Assembly: GCF_024498355.1 (NCBI RefSeq)
Contig: NZ_CP101833.1
Span: forward strand, 3,329,001-3,393,000
Reading direction: 5' to 3'
Source of the DNA: Bacillus pumilus
Lineage (GTDB): Bacteria; Bacillota; Bacilli; Bacillales; Bacillaceae
DNA: 64,000 bases
Part shown: one piece after another, positions 1-10,120 of the stretch
How positions within the stretch are numbered: the stretch's first letter is position 1
Layout of the letters: each line of letters starts with the position of its first letter
Position numbers and translations under genes: made by a program
Notes under the pieces: model-generated
The model's input: the letters and a program-made list of their open reading frames with translations, nothing else
What the model was told of the DNA's origin: nothing
Databases searched by the model: none

Positions 1-541
1 GATAGAAATGCCGGACGACACGCTGGTCTAAATATGGATCAAGTGCATATCGGCTTTTCACAAAAGCCTGACCACCGAGTGAAACCGCCTCATCGTAATC
101 CTTTTCATCCGGCAGACTAATCACCACATCTTGACCTGATAATGGCATCTCCATTTGAGCAGGCGGTGCCTCAAGCCTAGTGAGACCGCCGACATAGTAG
201 ACATGTGATAGCTTTTGGACAATACGGTTTTTTTCAAGATCAGCCGCTTCAAGGCGTAAAAAGAAGAAATCGCATTTTTCGGTTCTCATCCAAATGATGA
301 ATCGCTCCATCAATTCTTGAAAAGCAAGTGCTGATTCAGCTTCCACAAACTTCACATGAAAAATATGCTGATTAAAAATACCGCTCTCCCATTTGGACCA
401 ATCGTATAACAACACCGCTTTAAGCTGGGCTCCGCTGACAAGGGCAAATTGTTTGAAACTGTTCATGTGTTCCGCCCGGTGATCATATTTCTCCAGCCAA
501 GCGGCAAGCACCTGATCGTCTATTGCATGAACAACCTTCAT
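1..541 (-). CDS. spsD: Spore coat polysaccharide protein SpsD, GNAT-like acetyltransferase (partial)
   Basis: The gene starts at ATG 541-539 and runs off the left edge, leaving about 180 residues. Translation begins MKVVHAIDDQVLAAWLEKYD. Its start overlaps the spsC stop codon by 4 bases (ATGA), so the two are translationally coupled. The identification rests on position directly after spsA-spsB-spsC and on resemblance to SpsD of B. subtilis, an N-acetyltransferase-like protein thought to acetylate an amino sugar made by SpsC. The acetyl-CoA loop would lie in the missing C-terminal part and cannot be checked. Confidence 0.8.
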   Translation of the reverse strand, partial: MKVVHAIDDQVLAAWLEKYDHRAEHMNSFKQFALVSGAQLKAVLLYDWSKWESGIFNQHIFHVKFVEAESALAFQELMERFIIWMRTEKCDFFFLRLEAADLEKNRIVQKLSHVYYVGGLTRLEAPPAQMEMPLSGQDVVISLPDEKDYDEAVSLGGQAFVKSRYALDPYLDQRVVRHFY

Positions 542-1716
542 GAAGATGCCTTCTTATCTTTTAAAATAGACAACACTGCGGTGATAACATCCTGCACATC
601 TTCATCTGTCATACTTGGATAAAGCGGGAGTGAGAGAGTTCGTTTGTAATAAGTGAGTGATTCAGGGAAGTCCTCTGGTGAATAGTTGTAGGTTTGCTCG
701 TAATATGGATGCAAATGAACAGGAATAAAGTGAACGCTCGTGCCAATTTTATACTCCTTTTGCAGCTGATCAATCATGTCATCACGTGTGATGACTGCTT
801 TTTCTGGATCAACTTGCAGCACATACAAATGCCACGCATGTCTTCCCTTTTGGTGGACAGGCGGTAAGATCAGACCTGCTTCTTTTTGAAAAGCCTGGTT
901 GTATGCCTTCGCAATCTGTTCTCTGCGCGTCTGCATGTTTTCCAGCCGGCTTAGCTGAACGAGCCCTAACGATGCTTGCACGTCAAACATGTTCATTTTA
1001 TAGCCAGGTTCCTCGACCTCGTAATACCACGTTCCCTTTTCTCCATAACGATTCCACGCTCCCTTGCTCATCCCGTGGAGCGCTAGTCTTCTGATTCGAG
1101 CTGCAAGTGCATCATCATTTGTCGTTAGCATGCCGCCTTCTCCGGTCGCTATGTTTTTCGTTGCATAAAAACTAAAAGCGGTCGCATCACCAATTGATCC
1201 AATGAGCTGATCGTGAAACGTCGTATAGAGGGCATGGGCGGCATCCTCAAGCACAAACAAATCATACTTTTTGGCAATCGCTAAAATCCGGTCCATATCG
1301 CACGATTGACCAGCAAAATGAACAGGTACAATCGCTTTTGTATGTGGTGTGATGGCCGCTTCTACTTTCTCCGCATCCAGATTGAGTGTCGCCGGATCAA
1401 TATCCACGAAAATAGGTGCTGCCCCCGTATGGATGATCGTATTGGCTGTTGCGCAGAACGTCAGGGGCGTTGTGATCACTTCATCACCAGCCCCAATGCC
1501 TCTCGCCTTTAACGCTAAAAATAGAGCAGCTGTACATGAATTGACAGCTATCGCGTGTTTTGCACCTGTCAGCTGCCGAAATTCTTCTTCAAACTGCCTG
1601 ACTTTTGGTCCGGTTGACAGCCAGCCGGACTTTAATGTTCCAATGACTTCATCAATTTCTTCCTGTTCAATCAAAGGCAGTGCATAAGGAAGAAATTGTG
1701 TTCTCTTTTGTTCCAT
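538..1716 (-). CDS. spsC: DegT/DnrJ/EryC1-family sugar aminotransferase SpsC
   Basis: 392 aa, the usual length for PLP-dependent sugar aminotransferases of the DegT family. The N-terminal signature GWLSTGPKVRQFEEEF and the PLP-lysine region SFYATKNIATGEGG are both present, as is the aspartate region VLEDAAHAL. It should transfer an amino group to a keto sugar nucleotide used in spore surface glycan. It starts 20 bases after spsB and overlaps spsD by 4 bases. In B. subtilis the sps operon is expressed late in the mother cell. Function is inferred from the family and operon position. Confidence 0.92.
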   Translation of the reverse strand: MEQKRTQFLPYALPLIEQEEIDEVIGTLKSGWLSTGPKVRQFEEEFRQLTGAKHAIAVNSCTAALFLALKARGIGAGDEVITTPLTFCATANTIIHTGAAPIFVDIDPATLNLDAEKVEAAITPHTKAIVPVHFAGQSCDMDRILAIAKKYDLFVLEDAAHALYTTFHDQLIGSIGDATAFSFYATKNIATGEGGMLTTNDDALAARIRRLALHGMSKGAWNRYGEKGTWYYEVEEPGYKMNMFDVQASLGLVQLSRLENMQTRREQIAKAYNQAFQKEAGLILPPVHQKGRHAWHLYVLQVDPEKAVITRDDMIDQLQKEYKIGTSVHFIPVHLHPYYEQTYNYSPEDFPESLTYYKRTLSLPLYPSMTDEDVQDVITAVLSILKDKKASS

Positions 1717-1736
1717 ATCACTTGCCCCCCCTCTTC

Positions 1737-3149
1737 TTATCTCTTAAAATCCACACCTGTTTTTGTTTTGAGCAGAGCAAGCAGAACATCGGTCGATCGC
1801 GCATGTGGGTAATTTTCTTTGACAAAAAGGGCACCTTGCTGTTTCGCCAGCTTCATCTCTCGTTCATCCGACAAAGTAAGAACCGCTTTCTCAGCAAGTT
1901 TAATAGGGTTTTCCATATGATAGCTGCCAAGCGACTCGTAATAAGGGTATCTTCTGCCTTGTGACATCTTCCCAATTAGCACACTTTTTTCAAAAAGCAT
2001 CGCTTCAAGACCGACTGTTGATGTGAGCGTAATGACCATATCCATATATGGCAGCAGATCATACAAGTCGATTTCCTTTTTAATCAATCTCACATGGCTC
2101 ATTGCTCGTTCAATCGCCTCATAATCATGCACGAGATTTTTGATAATTTCCAAAGGATGCGGCTTGATGATCAGCTGAATATCTTTCCGTTTCGAAAGCG
2201 TTTTAAGGATATCACCATAAAAAGCTTCTGAAAACGGCTGTGTCGCCACAAGTACTGTCTTTTTGGCTGGGCTGAAATTCAATTTACGAAACAGCAAATC
2301 CTGTTGAAGCGGCTTTCGTTCATGCACCAAATCAAACCTTGGATGACCTGTCATCTCCACCTGTTCAGGCTGACAGCCTTTGGCTTCATACCAATCCTTT
2401 TCATACTTCCCAAACACCCCATGAAGTGTTGTGAAAATCGGTAAAAAGGCTTCATCACCCATAAGTGCACCATGCTGAAGACAAATACTAGTGATTTGAC
2501 GCTTCACTGTTTGCAGAGCCAGCACGCGGCTGTAAACATCCTCCGTCGTACCGACAATGACGGCTGCAATTGGATGCTTGTGAAATAATGCCTCTGTCTG
2601 GTCAATCACATCAATAAATTGCACAATGTCCTTCTGAAGTTTTTCTTTAAAAAAAGCATTGCCAAAGACAGGATGCTGTGCGTAAGGTTTCAGTAGAGCG
2701 TTTGCTTTTTTAATATATTTAGCATGGGCTTTTTTATTAACCTCTCCTACTAAATCCGGCTTGCTGATCACCGGTAATCCAAAATAATCAGCCTTTTTCC
2801 AGCGGGCCAACACCACCGTTTTGTTCGGATGAAATCGTTTATAATTGTTTTCAGTAAAGCGTAGGTGGTCAATGTGTAGCAATACCTTTCCCTTTTCTGA
2901 ACGATAAGAGGTACGCTTCATTTTTTGTTTGTGCTGATCAAAAAATGGCTGAATCTCTTGCGGCAACGGGCAAGTTGTGGCCAGTTTGTGGCCAAACGCT
3001 TTATCTTCCATACTTTCTCTAACCTCTGGGCTAATGTATTGATAAAAATTGCTGATTAACCCAAGAGGAATTTGACGGTAAGACAAGTCTTTCATTAAAT
3101 TCACATACTCAAAGTATACCTGCCAATAATGATGAATATAATGCGACAT
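1737..3149 (-). CDS. spsB: SpsB, CDP-glycerol glycerophosphotransferase-like protein
   Basis: 470 aa. The C-terminal half has the fold signature of teichoic-acid type glycerophosphotransferases: IIKPHPLEII followed by the nucleotide-binding segment TSTVGLEAMLFEKSVLIG. The N-terminal half is poorly conserved. It lies 5 bases downstream of spsA and 20 bases before spsC, within one operon. It probably builds or modifies a polyol-phosphate or glycan on the spore surface; the substrate cannot be told from sequence. Confidence 0.88.
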   Translation of the reverse strand: MSHYIHHYWQVYFEYVNLMKDLSYRQIPLGLISNFYQYISPEVRESMEDKAFGHKLATTCPLPQEIQPFFDQHKQKMKRTSYRSEKGKVLLHIDHLRFTENNYKRFHPNKTVVLARWKKADYFGLPVISKPDLVGEVNKKAHAKYIKKANALLKPYAQHPVFGNAFFKEKLQKDIVQFIDVIDQTEALFHKHPIAAVIVGTTEDVYSRVLALQTVKRQITSICLQHGALMGDEAFLPIFTTLHGVFGKYEKDWYEAKGCQPEQVEMTGHPRFDLVHERKPLQQDLLFRKLNFSPAKKTVLVATQPFSEAFYGDILKTLSKRKDIQLIIKPHPLEIIKNLVHDYEAIERAMSHVRLIKKEIDLYDLLPYMDMVITLTSTVGLEAMLFEKSVLIGKMSQGRRYPYYESLGSYHMENPIKLAEKAVLTLSDEREMKLAKQQGALFVKENYPHARSTDVLLALLKTKTGVDFKR

Positions 3150-3154
3150 TCAGG

Positions 3155-3979
<825 letters not shown>

Positions 3980-4103
3980 TCAAAAGACTGTAGAATGACC
4001 TATTTTTTATAAAATTGTACTTTTTTATTGATCTATCTTTGAAAAACGTGAAATTTTTGGTAATATAAGTAATCATTTGTGTGTATTAAAGGAGTAAAAA
4101 ACA

Positions 4104-4778
4104 TTGAAAGCTATGAAGAGTGATCTCTCCCAAGAAGAGGAAGCAAAAGGATTTTTTCGATTTTTTAAAATTTTCGTCGCGACAAAAACGATTATTCGCT
4201 CATACCAACACTCCTCTATTCCAATCTGGCTGATGATACTCCTTGCAAGTATCGCTGGGACGAGCTGGATCTACGAAGGGTATTTTAGCGAGTATATGGG
4301 CAATCATATTCCATTCCCTTTTATTCTGTTACATGGGGCGGGTTTTGGTATTTTAGCAGGCAATCTCATTCTATTTTTCGGTGCACTCATTTTACAGTGG
4401 TTAGGACGGCTCTTTTTTGGCAATAAAACGCCTTATCGAGATGTGCTCAAGGCCTGCACGCTGACGGTCTTTTTTCCTTCTGCTTTATTTGCCCTTACTT
4501 GGGTTTTCACTGTGGGGATGCTTGGTCCGTATACATTTGTTAAGATCTCTCCCTATTTAGATCAGCATTATGAAGTATGGTATTATCTCGATCTTTGGAC
4601 ACTTACTGAAGCATATGCAAAGACATGGATATTGGGGATGGCTGTGTTAGGCATTGTCGCTGTGATGAAGCTAAGAGTATGGCAAGCCTTCATTGTCGTC
4701 ATCACACCGCTGGCCGCATTTTTTCTCATTATGACACTTGTATTTGATGTCCAGCGGGCTGTCAACTGGATGATGTAA
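4104..4778 (+). CDS. Yip1-domain membrane protein
   Basis: 224 aa integral membrane protein with about five hydrophobic segments after a charged 25-residue N-terminus. The start is TTG preceded by AAGGAG. The pattern of helices resembles the Yip1 family, whose bacterial members have no established biochemical role. It is transcribed divergently from spsA and its stop is directly followed by a terminator hairpin and a copy of the dispersed repeat. No catalytic motif is visible. Confidence 0.7.
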   Translation: MKAMKSDLSQEEEAKGFFRFFKIFVATKTIIRSYQHSSIPIWLMILLASIAGTSWIYEGYFSEYMGNHIPFPFILLHGAGFGILAGNLILFFGALILQWLGRLFFGNKTPYRDVLKACTLTVFFPSALFALTWVFTVGMLGPYTFVKISPYLDQHYEVWYYLDLWTLTEAYAKTWILGMAVLGIVAVMKLRVWQAFIVVITPLAAFFLIMTLVFDVQRAVNWMM

Positions 4779-4780
4779 AA

Positions 4781-4802
4781 GGAACTGCTCCAAGCAGTTC
4801 CT
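4781..4802 (+). terminator. Terminator hairpin, left copy
   Basis: Stem GGAACTGC / GCAGTTCC with a short loop right after the Yip1-like gene. It has no T-run of its own because the dispersed repeat follows. A nearly identical hairpin lies at 4979-5000 on the other side of that repeat, differing at 2 of 22 bases. Confidence 0.6.
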
Positions 4803-4808
4803 CAGATT

Positions 4809-4977
4809 GTTGACAAAGGGCTAAAATGATCTTTATTTTAGCCCTTTGTCTTCTTTTCAGCGTGATTGAAAACCTTTGAAGTCTAGGAAGGACGAGCACC
4901 GGAGCGCAGCGAATTTGACATTCGTGAGCACCGGCGCACAGGACTGACACCGAATGCGAGGGTTTGTCTACACGCTG
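4809..4977 (+). repeat. Dispersed 169-bp element, copy 1
   Basis: Closely related copies are at 41558-41726 (same length) and 51200-51334 (left part missing). Module one is a hairpin with perfect 16-bp arms, GACAAAGGGCTAAAAT at 4812-4827 and its complement at 4835-4850. Module two (4858-4977) is closed by the 7-bp inverted repeat CAGCGTG / CACGCTG and contains GAGCACCGG twice. It is intergenic and encodes no convincing protein. It resembles short non-autonomous repeats such as bcr-type elements in other bacilli, but this family I do not recognise. Confidence 0.9.
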
Positions 4978-4978
4978 G

Positions 4979-5007
4979 GGAACTGCGCCAAGCTGTTCCT
5001 TTTTTTC
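4979..5007 (+). terminator. Terminator hairpin, right copy, with T-run
   Basis: Near-copy of the hairpin at 4781-4802, here followed by seven T residues. One stem pair is lost (T opposite T), which suggests drift after duplication. It probably ends transcription from the Yip1-like gene through the repeat. Confidence 0.7.
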
Positions 5008-5016
5008 GTTCAATGT

Positions 5017-5045
5017 ACATATTCTCCCCTCCTGTCTCATAGTGT
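5017..5045 (+). promoter_or_regulatory. Candidate sigma-E promoter for gerQ
   Basis: ACATATT (5017-5023), 14 bases, then CATAGTGT (5038-5045). This fits the sigma-E -35 well and the -10 in part. gerQ is known to be a mother-cell sigma-E gene in B. subtilis, which supports the call. Confidence 0.5.
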
Positions 5046-5126
5046 GAAAGAGAGAAAGAATGCTATGGAAACAACAGGCTTAAACGCCTTCTGTTTAGAA
5101 CACCATGAGGAAAGAGGAGGAACGTT

Positions 5127-5657
5127 ATGAAATTGAAAAATCAATTTGGGCAAGGTTCGGGTTTCGAAGGTCAAGATTTTCGCCAGCAACAATATGGAGC
5201 AAATCCGTATCCTGCGCAGCAGATGGGTTATTCAGTCCCTCCCCAAACGCAGGGTCAAATGCAGCAAGGTTATTCGCCAATGCCATCTACTGGTACTTCA
5301 CAAGGAGGCCAAGGCGCGCAGAGCGGCGGACAGCCATATCAAATTCCTTCTGGGCCAATATATCAGCAGAATGTCACAGGTCAGCTGCCAATTGAGCAGT
5401 CCTATATTGAAAATATTTTACGATTGAACCGCGGCAAGGTCGCCACGATTTATATGACGTTTGAAGCGAGTAAGGAATGGAATTCGAAGATTTTTAGAGG
5501 GGTCATTGAAGCTGCAGGACGTGACCACATTATCATTAGTGATAACAAGACAGGGACACGATACTTACTGTTAACGATCTACCTTGATTACATTACGTTT
5601 GATGGGGAAATTCAATATGACTATCCATACTCTATGTCAACGTATTCTCCAAGATAA
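5127..5657 (+). CDS. gerQ: Spore coat/germination protein GerQ (YwdL)
   Basis: 176 aa. The N-terminal 85 residues are rich in Gln, Gly, Tyr and Pro. The conserved C-terminal domain begins near PIEQSYIENILRLNRGKVAT. GerQ is needed for localisation of the cortex hydrolase CwlJ and is cross-linked in the coat by transglutaminase Tgl through N-terminal lysines; MKLKNQFG keeps Lys2 and Lys4. The ATG at 5127 follows GAGGAGG. Downstream is a strong terminator at 5667-5699. It neighbours sps genes and a cupin gene. Confidence 0.95.
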   Translation: MKLKNQFGQGSGFEGQDFRQQQYGANPYPAQQMGYSVPPQTQGQMQQGYSPMPSTGTSQGGQGAQSGGQPYQIPSGPIYQQNVTGQLPIEQSYIENILRLNRGKVATIYMTFEASKEWNSKIFRGVIEAAGRDHIIISDNKTGTRYLLLTIYLDYITFDGEIQYDYPYSMSTYSPR

Positions 5658-5666
5658 CTTCAAGCA

Positions 5667-5699
5667 AAAAGCAAGGTGCAGACGCCCTTGCTTTTTTTC
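5667..5699 (+). terminator. Rho-independent terminator after gerQ
   Basis: Stem AAAGCAAGG / CCTTGCTTT with a 9-base loop and a run of seven T residues. Confidence 0.85.
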
Positions 5700-5783
5700 T
5701 TTTGACTAGGTTTTTGACACACTTTTTGGGCGCCGCTCATAAGATGCCTAGTAGTTTTTATCAAAAGCCTAGAGGTGACATCA

Positions 5784-6401
5784 ATGACTGTTGAGCTGGA
5801 TTATACTTCACCAAATGTCAAATATTCATACGATCTGAATCAAAGCCCCCTCGTCAAATATGATCAACATAACCTGATAAATGTTTTAGGAAAAAAACAA
5901 TTAAACTCGTTGGATCAAGTATCCCTGCTTGATATATATTTGAGTAAAAGTAAAGTAGTAGAGCCTCATTATCACCAAAATGCCGCAGAGCTTGTTTACT
6001 GTATAACCGGTTCTGCTGCTGTATCCATGCTGAATCCATTTACAAAAAAGCTGCACACCTATACCATCACCCCTGGGCAGGTGGCAAACGTGCCTCAAGG
6101 CTGGTGGCACTATGAGATCGCCCTCCAGGACAGAACTCATTTGTTAGCCATTTTTAATGCATCTACGCCAGAAGTGATCCTAGGCTCAGACCTTCTCACC
6201 CTTACCCCCTCTCACATCATGGCACATACGTATTGCATGAACGAAACGCAGTGGAAGAAGGCGACACAGCCTGTGAAACCAAGTGTGTTTATCGGACCGT
6301 TCTGCCACCAAGAGGAAGAGGCCCAAACGCACCCTGTCCCTCCTTCTCACTACGTCCCTTATTATCAAGCACCGCCCAACTACACCCCTTACTGGAGTTA
6401 A
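5784..6401 (+). CDS. Cupin-domain protein, possible spore protein
   Basis: 205 aa from ATG 5784, chosen because AGAGGTGA sits 6 bases upstream; a GTG at 5775 would overlap that site. One germin-type cupin domain covers residues 40-145. Motif 1 has HYHQNAAELVYCITG and motif 2 PQGWWH, so the His, His, Glu, His metal ligands are intact. The last 25 residues are rich in Pro, Tyr and His (YVPYYQAPPNYTPYWS). The substrate is unknown. The place next to gerQ and the low-complexity tail hint at a spore-layer protein, which is only an inference. Confidence 0.8.
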   Translation: MTVELDYTSPNVKYSYDLNQSPLVKYDQHNLINVLGKKQLNSLDQVSLLDIYLSKSKVVEPHYHQNAAELVYCITGSAAVSMLNPFTKKLHTYTITPGQVANVPQGWWHYEIALQDRTHLLAIFNASTPEVILGSDLLTLTPSHIMAHTYCMNETQWKKATQPVKPSVFIGPFCHQEEEAQTHPVPPSHYVPYYQAPPNYTPYWS

Positions 6402-6402
6402 G

Positions 6403-6438
6403 AAAAAACCGATGCCCCCATCAGAGCATCGGTTTTTT
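6403..6438. terminator. Bidirectional terminator between the cupin gene and ywdK
   Basis: Arms AAAAAACCGATGC and GCATCGGTTTTTT form a 13-bp stem usable on both strands; it separates the convergent genes. Confidence 0.9.
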
Positions 6439-6441
6439 GAC

Positions 6442-6813
6442 TTATAAATTTTTTGCTGCTGCAATGACAAGCATGATCCAAGAAGCGATAAACGCCACTC
6501 CGCCAATTGGGGTAATGGCACCAAGAATCTTCACCTGAGTCAATGCCAGCACATAAAGGCTTCCTGAGAAGAAAAGGATACCTGCAAGCATTACCCAGCC
6601 AGCGGCCGGTACTAAAGAGACACCTGACAGCTTATCTGCAAGAAAGGCCACTATAAATAGTCCAATCGCATGGAACATCTGATATTGAACACCTTTATTC
6701 CATATCTCAATATACTTTTCAGGGATTTTCCCTTCCAGTCCATGTGCACCGAAGGCTCCAAGCCCAACGGCAAGCATGGCGTTAATGGCACCTAATATGA
6801 AAAATAGTTTCAT
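6442..6813 (-). CDS. ywdK: YwdK, DUF423 membrane protein
   Basis: 123 aa with four predicted transmembrane helices and the conserved DUF423 start, [22 protein letters not shown]. The family is widespread but has no assigned function. It is the last gene of a likely ywdI-ywdJ-ywdK run on the minus strand, 70 bases after ywdJ, and ends at a bidirectional terminator. Confidence 0.92.
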   Translation of the reverse strand: MKLFFILGAINAMLAVGLGAFGAHGLEGKIPEKYIEIWNKGVQYQMFHAIGLFIVAFLADKLSGVSLVPAAGWVMLAGILFFSGSLYVLALTQVKILGAITPIGGVAFIASWIMLVIAAAKNL

Positions 6814-6883
6814 TCATCATTCTCCTTATCTCGTTCATTATGTTTATCATAGCGCGGGTTACATCCGACATTCAACTTTCCTT

Positions 6884-8200
6884 TTACGCTGACACGAGAT
6901 TGTCGGATTTCTTCTTCTTTCTTAACAAGACTTGGTCAACAACGATCGCAATGAGTGTGCCGAGAACAAGACCATTGCTTAATAATGAAATGAGCACAGG
7001 GTGCATGCCTTTCAAGGCTCCCTGCGGCACAAACATTGCCCCCACGCCTGCTAAAACGGCAATCCCAAGAACAAAGCGAATCCGTGGAACCTCTTCCTTT
7101 TCATATTGATCAAATTCAGACATGGCGATCCCAATCATAGAGGAGAACACCACAAAGTTCACAGCAAGCCCCACAGGTGACGGCAATGCGGAGAAAAAGC
7201 TCATCAATAATGGAAATAAACTAATGAGGACAATGAGCAGACTTCCTATGAAAAATGGCTTTCTCGATGGAATTTTCGTTGTCTGGATAAATCCTGCTGC
7301 TCCGGAAATAGGTACAGGCGCAATGGCACCGATCAATCCGCTCAGTAAGTGACCAAATGCTGCGACAAAACCAGCAGGCCGAGCTCTCTTCCGCTCACGC
7401 AGTTCACCAAATGCCTTCACTGAACTTTCCACAATTCGAATACTTGCCAGCATGTTCACAATGAGTAAGATCGTAATGAAAAAGGACGTGACAAGTAGTC
7501 CACTGTCAAAGACCGGCATGCCGAATGGGAACAGCTTCGGAAACTCGATGATTTTTTCTGGAATTCGAACCGGCTTTGCCAACCCGAGTAGAGCGAATAA
7601 CAACCAGCCTCCTGCAAGGGCAAATAACACAGAAAACTGTCTTAAGTAATGCCATTTTGAGCGGCTGATCATGAAGGTGAGGACAATAATCAAGATCGAT
7701 AAACAAAAGACAAGCCCGTCCACCTGATTTCCCCGATAGCCGATGCCCATTAGCCCTTTCATGATTGGCTGACTTAACTGCACAACAAGTAAAAGCAGGT
7801 AAATGCCAGTGACGACTGGCGTAAATAAAGATGCGAGCCAATTAATGATTTTAAATAAACTAAAAATAAAAAAGAAAGCAGCACTAAAAATTAAAGCCCC
7901 TTGTAATGCTTGCAGAGTTTCAGGATACGTCGCAAAGATCGTCCCTGTCATACCTGCATAAAGGGTATACACACCCCACCACAGCCCTGCTGGACTTTCA
8001 TTGATCGGCAGCATATGACCGCATAAACACTGCACCATCGCCACAAGTCCAAGTGAAAAGAATGTACTCTGAATCAGCTCTGCCGATTGCACTTGATTCA
8101 ATTCAAACGCTTGTGCAATTGCAATCGGTACTGCAATAGAAGCTGCGATAAAAAATGCCATCCACTGAATGGCGCCCAAAAATAATTTCAACCCAATCAC
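6884..8200 (-). CDS. ywdJ: YwdJ, NCS2-like purine/pyrimidine permease
   Basis: 438 aa polytopic protein with 11 to 12 hydrophobic helices and a basic C-terminal tail. The motif GAIAPVPISGAAGFIQTT in the second half resembles the substrate-site region of uracil/xanthine permeases. A nucleobase substrate is the family expectation but has not been shown for YwdJ. It lies 24 bases after ywdI. Confidence 0.85.
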   Translation of the reverse strand: MIGLKLFLGAIQWMAFFIAASIAVPIAIAQAFELNQVQSAELIQSTFFSLGLVAMVQCLCGHMLPINESPAGLWWGVYTLYAGMTGTIFATYPETLQALQGALIFSAAFFFIFSLFKIINWLASLFTPVVTGIYLLLLVVQLSQPIMKGLMGIGYRGNQVDGLVFCLSILIIVLTFMISRSKWHYLRQFSVLFALAGGWLLFALLGLAKPVRIPEKIIEFPKLFPFGMPVFDSGLLVTSFFITILLIVNMLASIRIVESSVKAFGELRERKRARPAGFVAAFGHLLSGLIGAIAPVPISGAAGFIQTTKIPSRKPFFIGSLLIVLISLFPLLMSFFSALPSPVGLAVNFVVFSSMIGIAMSEFDQYEKEEVPRIRFVLGIAVLAGVGAMFVPQGALKGMHPVLISLLSNGLVLGTLIAIVVDQVLLRKKKKSDNLVSA

Positions 8201-8224
8201 CTTCCCTTTGTCGTGACAAGACCA

Positions 8225-8572
8225 CTAAAAATCAAAAATAGAGTCGCCGTTCCCGTCCTTCTCTTTTTGCTCCTCTTCTTTATGCTGCAACTTTTTTGCA
8301 CCACTCGTGCCCATCAGCTTCTCAAGCATGGCTTGATCCGGAGACCCAGACGGTGCAGATGGTGTAGATATGGATGGAGGTGGTGAAATGACCGAAGACT
8401 GTGGCATTTGCACCTGTGACGGCGCGTCAAGAATGACATCACATAGTGAAGAAATCGCCGCCACTTGACGTTTCACCTCTTCATCATTTCCACTTTGTTT
8501 CGCTTTTTGAATCGCTTCCTCCATTTTTTGAAGCAGGCTTGATATATGGATATTCAAGGGTTGACCCTCCAA
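8225..8572 (-). CDS. ywdI: YwdI, small conserved Bacillus protein
   Basis: 115 aa, soluble. Residues 1-50 form charged helices; residues 60-85 are a Ser/Pro-rich linker; the C-terminus is Lys/Glu-rich and ends DSIFDF. Assigned to YwdI by position before ywdJ and by length. No domain or catalytic motif is visible and its role is unknown. It is the promoter-proximal gene of the ywdIJK run and is divergent from ywdH. Confidence 0.8.
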   Translation of the reverse strand: MEGQPLNIHISSLLQKMEEAIQKAKQSGNDEEVKRQVAAISSLCDVILDAPSQVQMPQSSVISPPPSISTPSAPSGSPDQAMLEKLMGTSGAKKLQHKEEEQKEKDGNGDSIFDF

Positions 8573-8726
8573 TCATAAAAATTCGTTTTCAACTTTATTT
8601 TACCAAATGAACAAACCAAATGGGTTCATTTTTTCAAAGCAGTGCGCTTATGTACCTCTTATTTGACCAGTACCGGTGATTCACACATAATAAAAGGAAC
8701 AAAATCGTCTATGAAAGGATTGAATA

Positions 8727-10085
8727 ATGGACAAGCTCACTGCTCTTTTTAACAAACAAAAAGTCTTTCACAAGCCGGCGGTCCAAGAACGTATCCGCAT
8801 CCTTAAAGACTTGAAAGCAGAAATCAAACAGTTTGAAAAGGATATTTTACAAGCCTTAGCACATGATTTACATAAATCGGAACAGGAAGCTTATACAACA
8901 GAGATTGGGATGGTGTATGAAGAAATCAATCATACCATCAAGCACCTTCATAAATGGGCGAAGCCATCCCGCGCGAAAACACCACTGACTCATATTGGAT
9001 CGAAAAGCATGATCATCAAGGAACCGTACGGAAGTGTTCTCATTATTGCCCCTTGGAACTATCCTTTCCAACTGGCTCTTTCTCCATTAATCGGAGCCAT
9101 TTCAGCTGGAAATGCCGTCATCTTAAAGCCGTCAGAACTGACGCCGCAAGTCTCACAAGTGATCGGCTCAATTGTGGAACGTGTGTTTCAAGAAGATCAT
9201 GCGGCAGTCGTAGAAGGCGGTGTAGATGTCAGTACAGAGCTGCTGAAGCTGCCCTTTGATTATATCTTCTTTACTGGAAGTGTGGCTGTCGGCAAAGTCG
9301 TCATGGAAGCGGCCGCAAAGCATCTGACACCTGTCACACTTGAGCTTGGCGGAAAAAGCCCTTGCATTGTCATGCCTGATGCCGACATCAAGCTTGCTGC
9401 GAAGCGAATCACTTTTGGAAAATTCACCAATGCTGGTCAAACATGCATTGCACCAGACTATTTGCTTGTTCATGAATCCATCAAAGAGGACCTTTTGCGG
9501 GAAATGACGGCTTGTATCCGTGACTTTTATGGCGAACAACCCGAAACGCATCCGCACTTTGGGAAAAATGTCAGCCAGCGTCATTTTGACAGACTCTCAC
9601 AATTTCTTTTAAATGGTACGATCGTGACGGGCGGACAGTGCAATGAACAGGAGCTCAAAATCGCACCGACCCTTTTAGATCACATCTCATGGGAAGATCC
9701 CGTGATGCAGGAGGAAATTTTCGGACCGATTCTGCCTGTCATGACCTTTCATTCTCTGCATGAAGCAGCGGACATGATCAAAGCAAGGCCGAAGCCGCTC
9801 GCCCTTTACTTATTTACAACTAGTAAAGAAACAGAAGCATATGTCCTAGACAACCTCTCATTTGGCGGAGGCTGTATCAACGACACACTGATGCATGTGG
9901 CCACTCCTTACTTGCCATTTGGAGGCGTCGGAGAAAGCGGCATAGGACGATATCATGGGAAGGAAAGCTTTTTCACCTTTACGCATGAAAAAAGCGTCCT
10001 GCGTCAGACCAATCGCTTCGATTTTTCCTTCCGTTATCCAAATGCGAAAAATGGACTCGACATTGTCCGTAAATTTTTAAAATAA
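8727..10085 (+). CDS. ywdH: YwdH, class 3 NAD(P)-dependent aldehyde dehydrogenase
   Basis: 452 aa. The catalytic glutamate motif LELGGKSP and the nucleophilic cysteine in GQTCIAPDY are intact, and the cofactor region [16 protein letters not shown] is typical. Length and the lack of long insertions match class 3 (ALH-type) dehydrogenases acting on fatty or aromatic aldehydes. The ATG at 8727 is preceded by GAAAGGAT. It is monocistronic and ends at a strong hairpin shared with ung. Confidence 0.93.
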   Translation: MDKLTALFNKQKVFHKPAVQERIRILKDLKAEIKQFEKDILQALAHDLHKSEQEAYTTEIGMVYEEINHTIKHLHKWAKPSRAKTPLTHIGSKSMIIKEPYGSVLIIAPWNYPFQLALSPLIGAISAGNAVILKPSELTPQVSQVIGSIVERVFQEDHAAVVEGGVDVSTELLKLPFDYIFFTGSVAVGKVVMEAAAKHLTPVTLELGGKSPCIVMPDADIKLAAKRITFGKFTNAGQTCIAPDYLLVHESIKEDLLREMTACIRDFYGEQPETHPHFGKNVSQRHFDRLSQFLLNGTIVTGGQCNEQELKIAPTLLDHISWEDPVMQEEIFGPILPVMTFHSLHEAADMIKARPKPLALYLFTTSKETEAYVLDNLSFGGGCINDTLMHVATPYLPFGGVGESGIGRYHGKESFFTFTHEKSVLRQTNRFDFSFRYPNAKNGLDIVRKFLK

Positions 10086-10087
10086 AC

Positions 10088-10120
10088 AGGACGAAGGGGG
10101 TTTCCCCCTCGTCCTATTTT
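10088..10120. terminator. Terminator between ywdH and ung
   Basis: AGGACGA (10088-10094) pairs with TCGTCCT (10109-10115), with a G5/C5 inner stem. T-residues on the plus side favour ywdH; it also lies at the end of ung. Confidence 0.75.

Noticed and set aside
4762..5040. Minus-strand frames through the repeat copies (also 41544-41744 and 50871-51164)
   Set aside because: They share RVDKPSHSVSVL-type translations only because the DNA repeat is shared. Their ends are set by unrelated flanking sequence, and they cover terminators and another gene.
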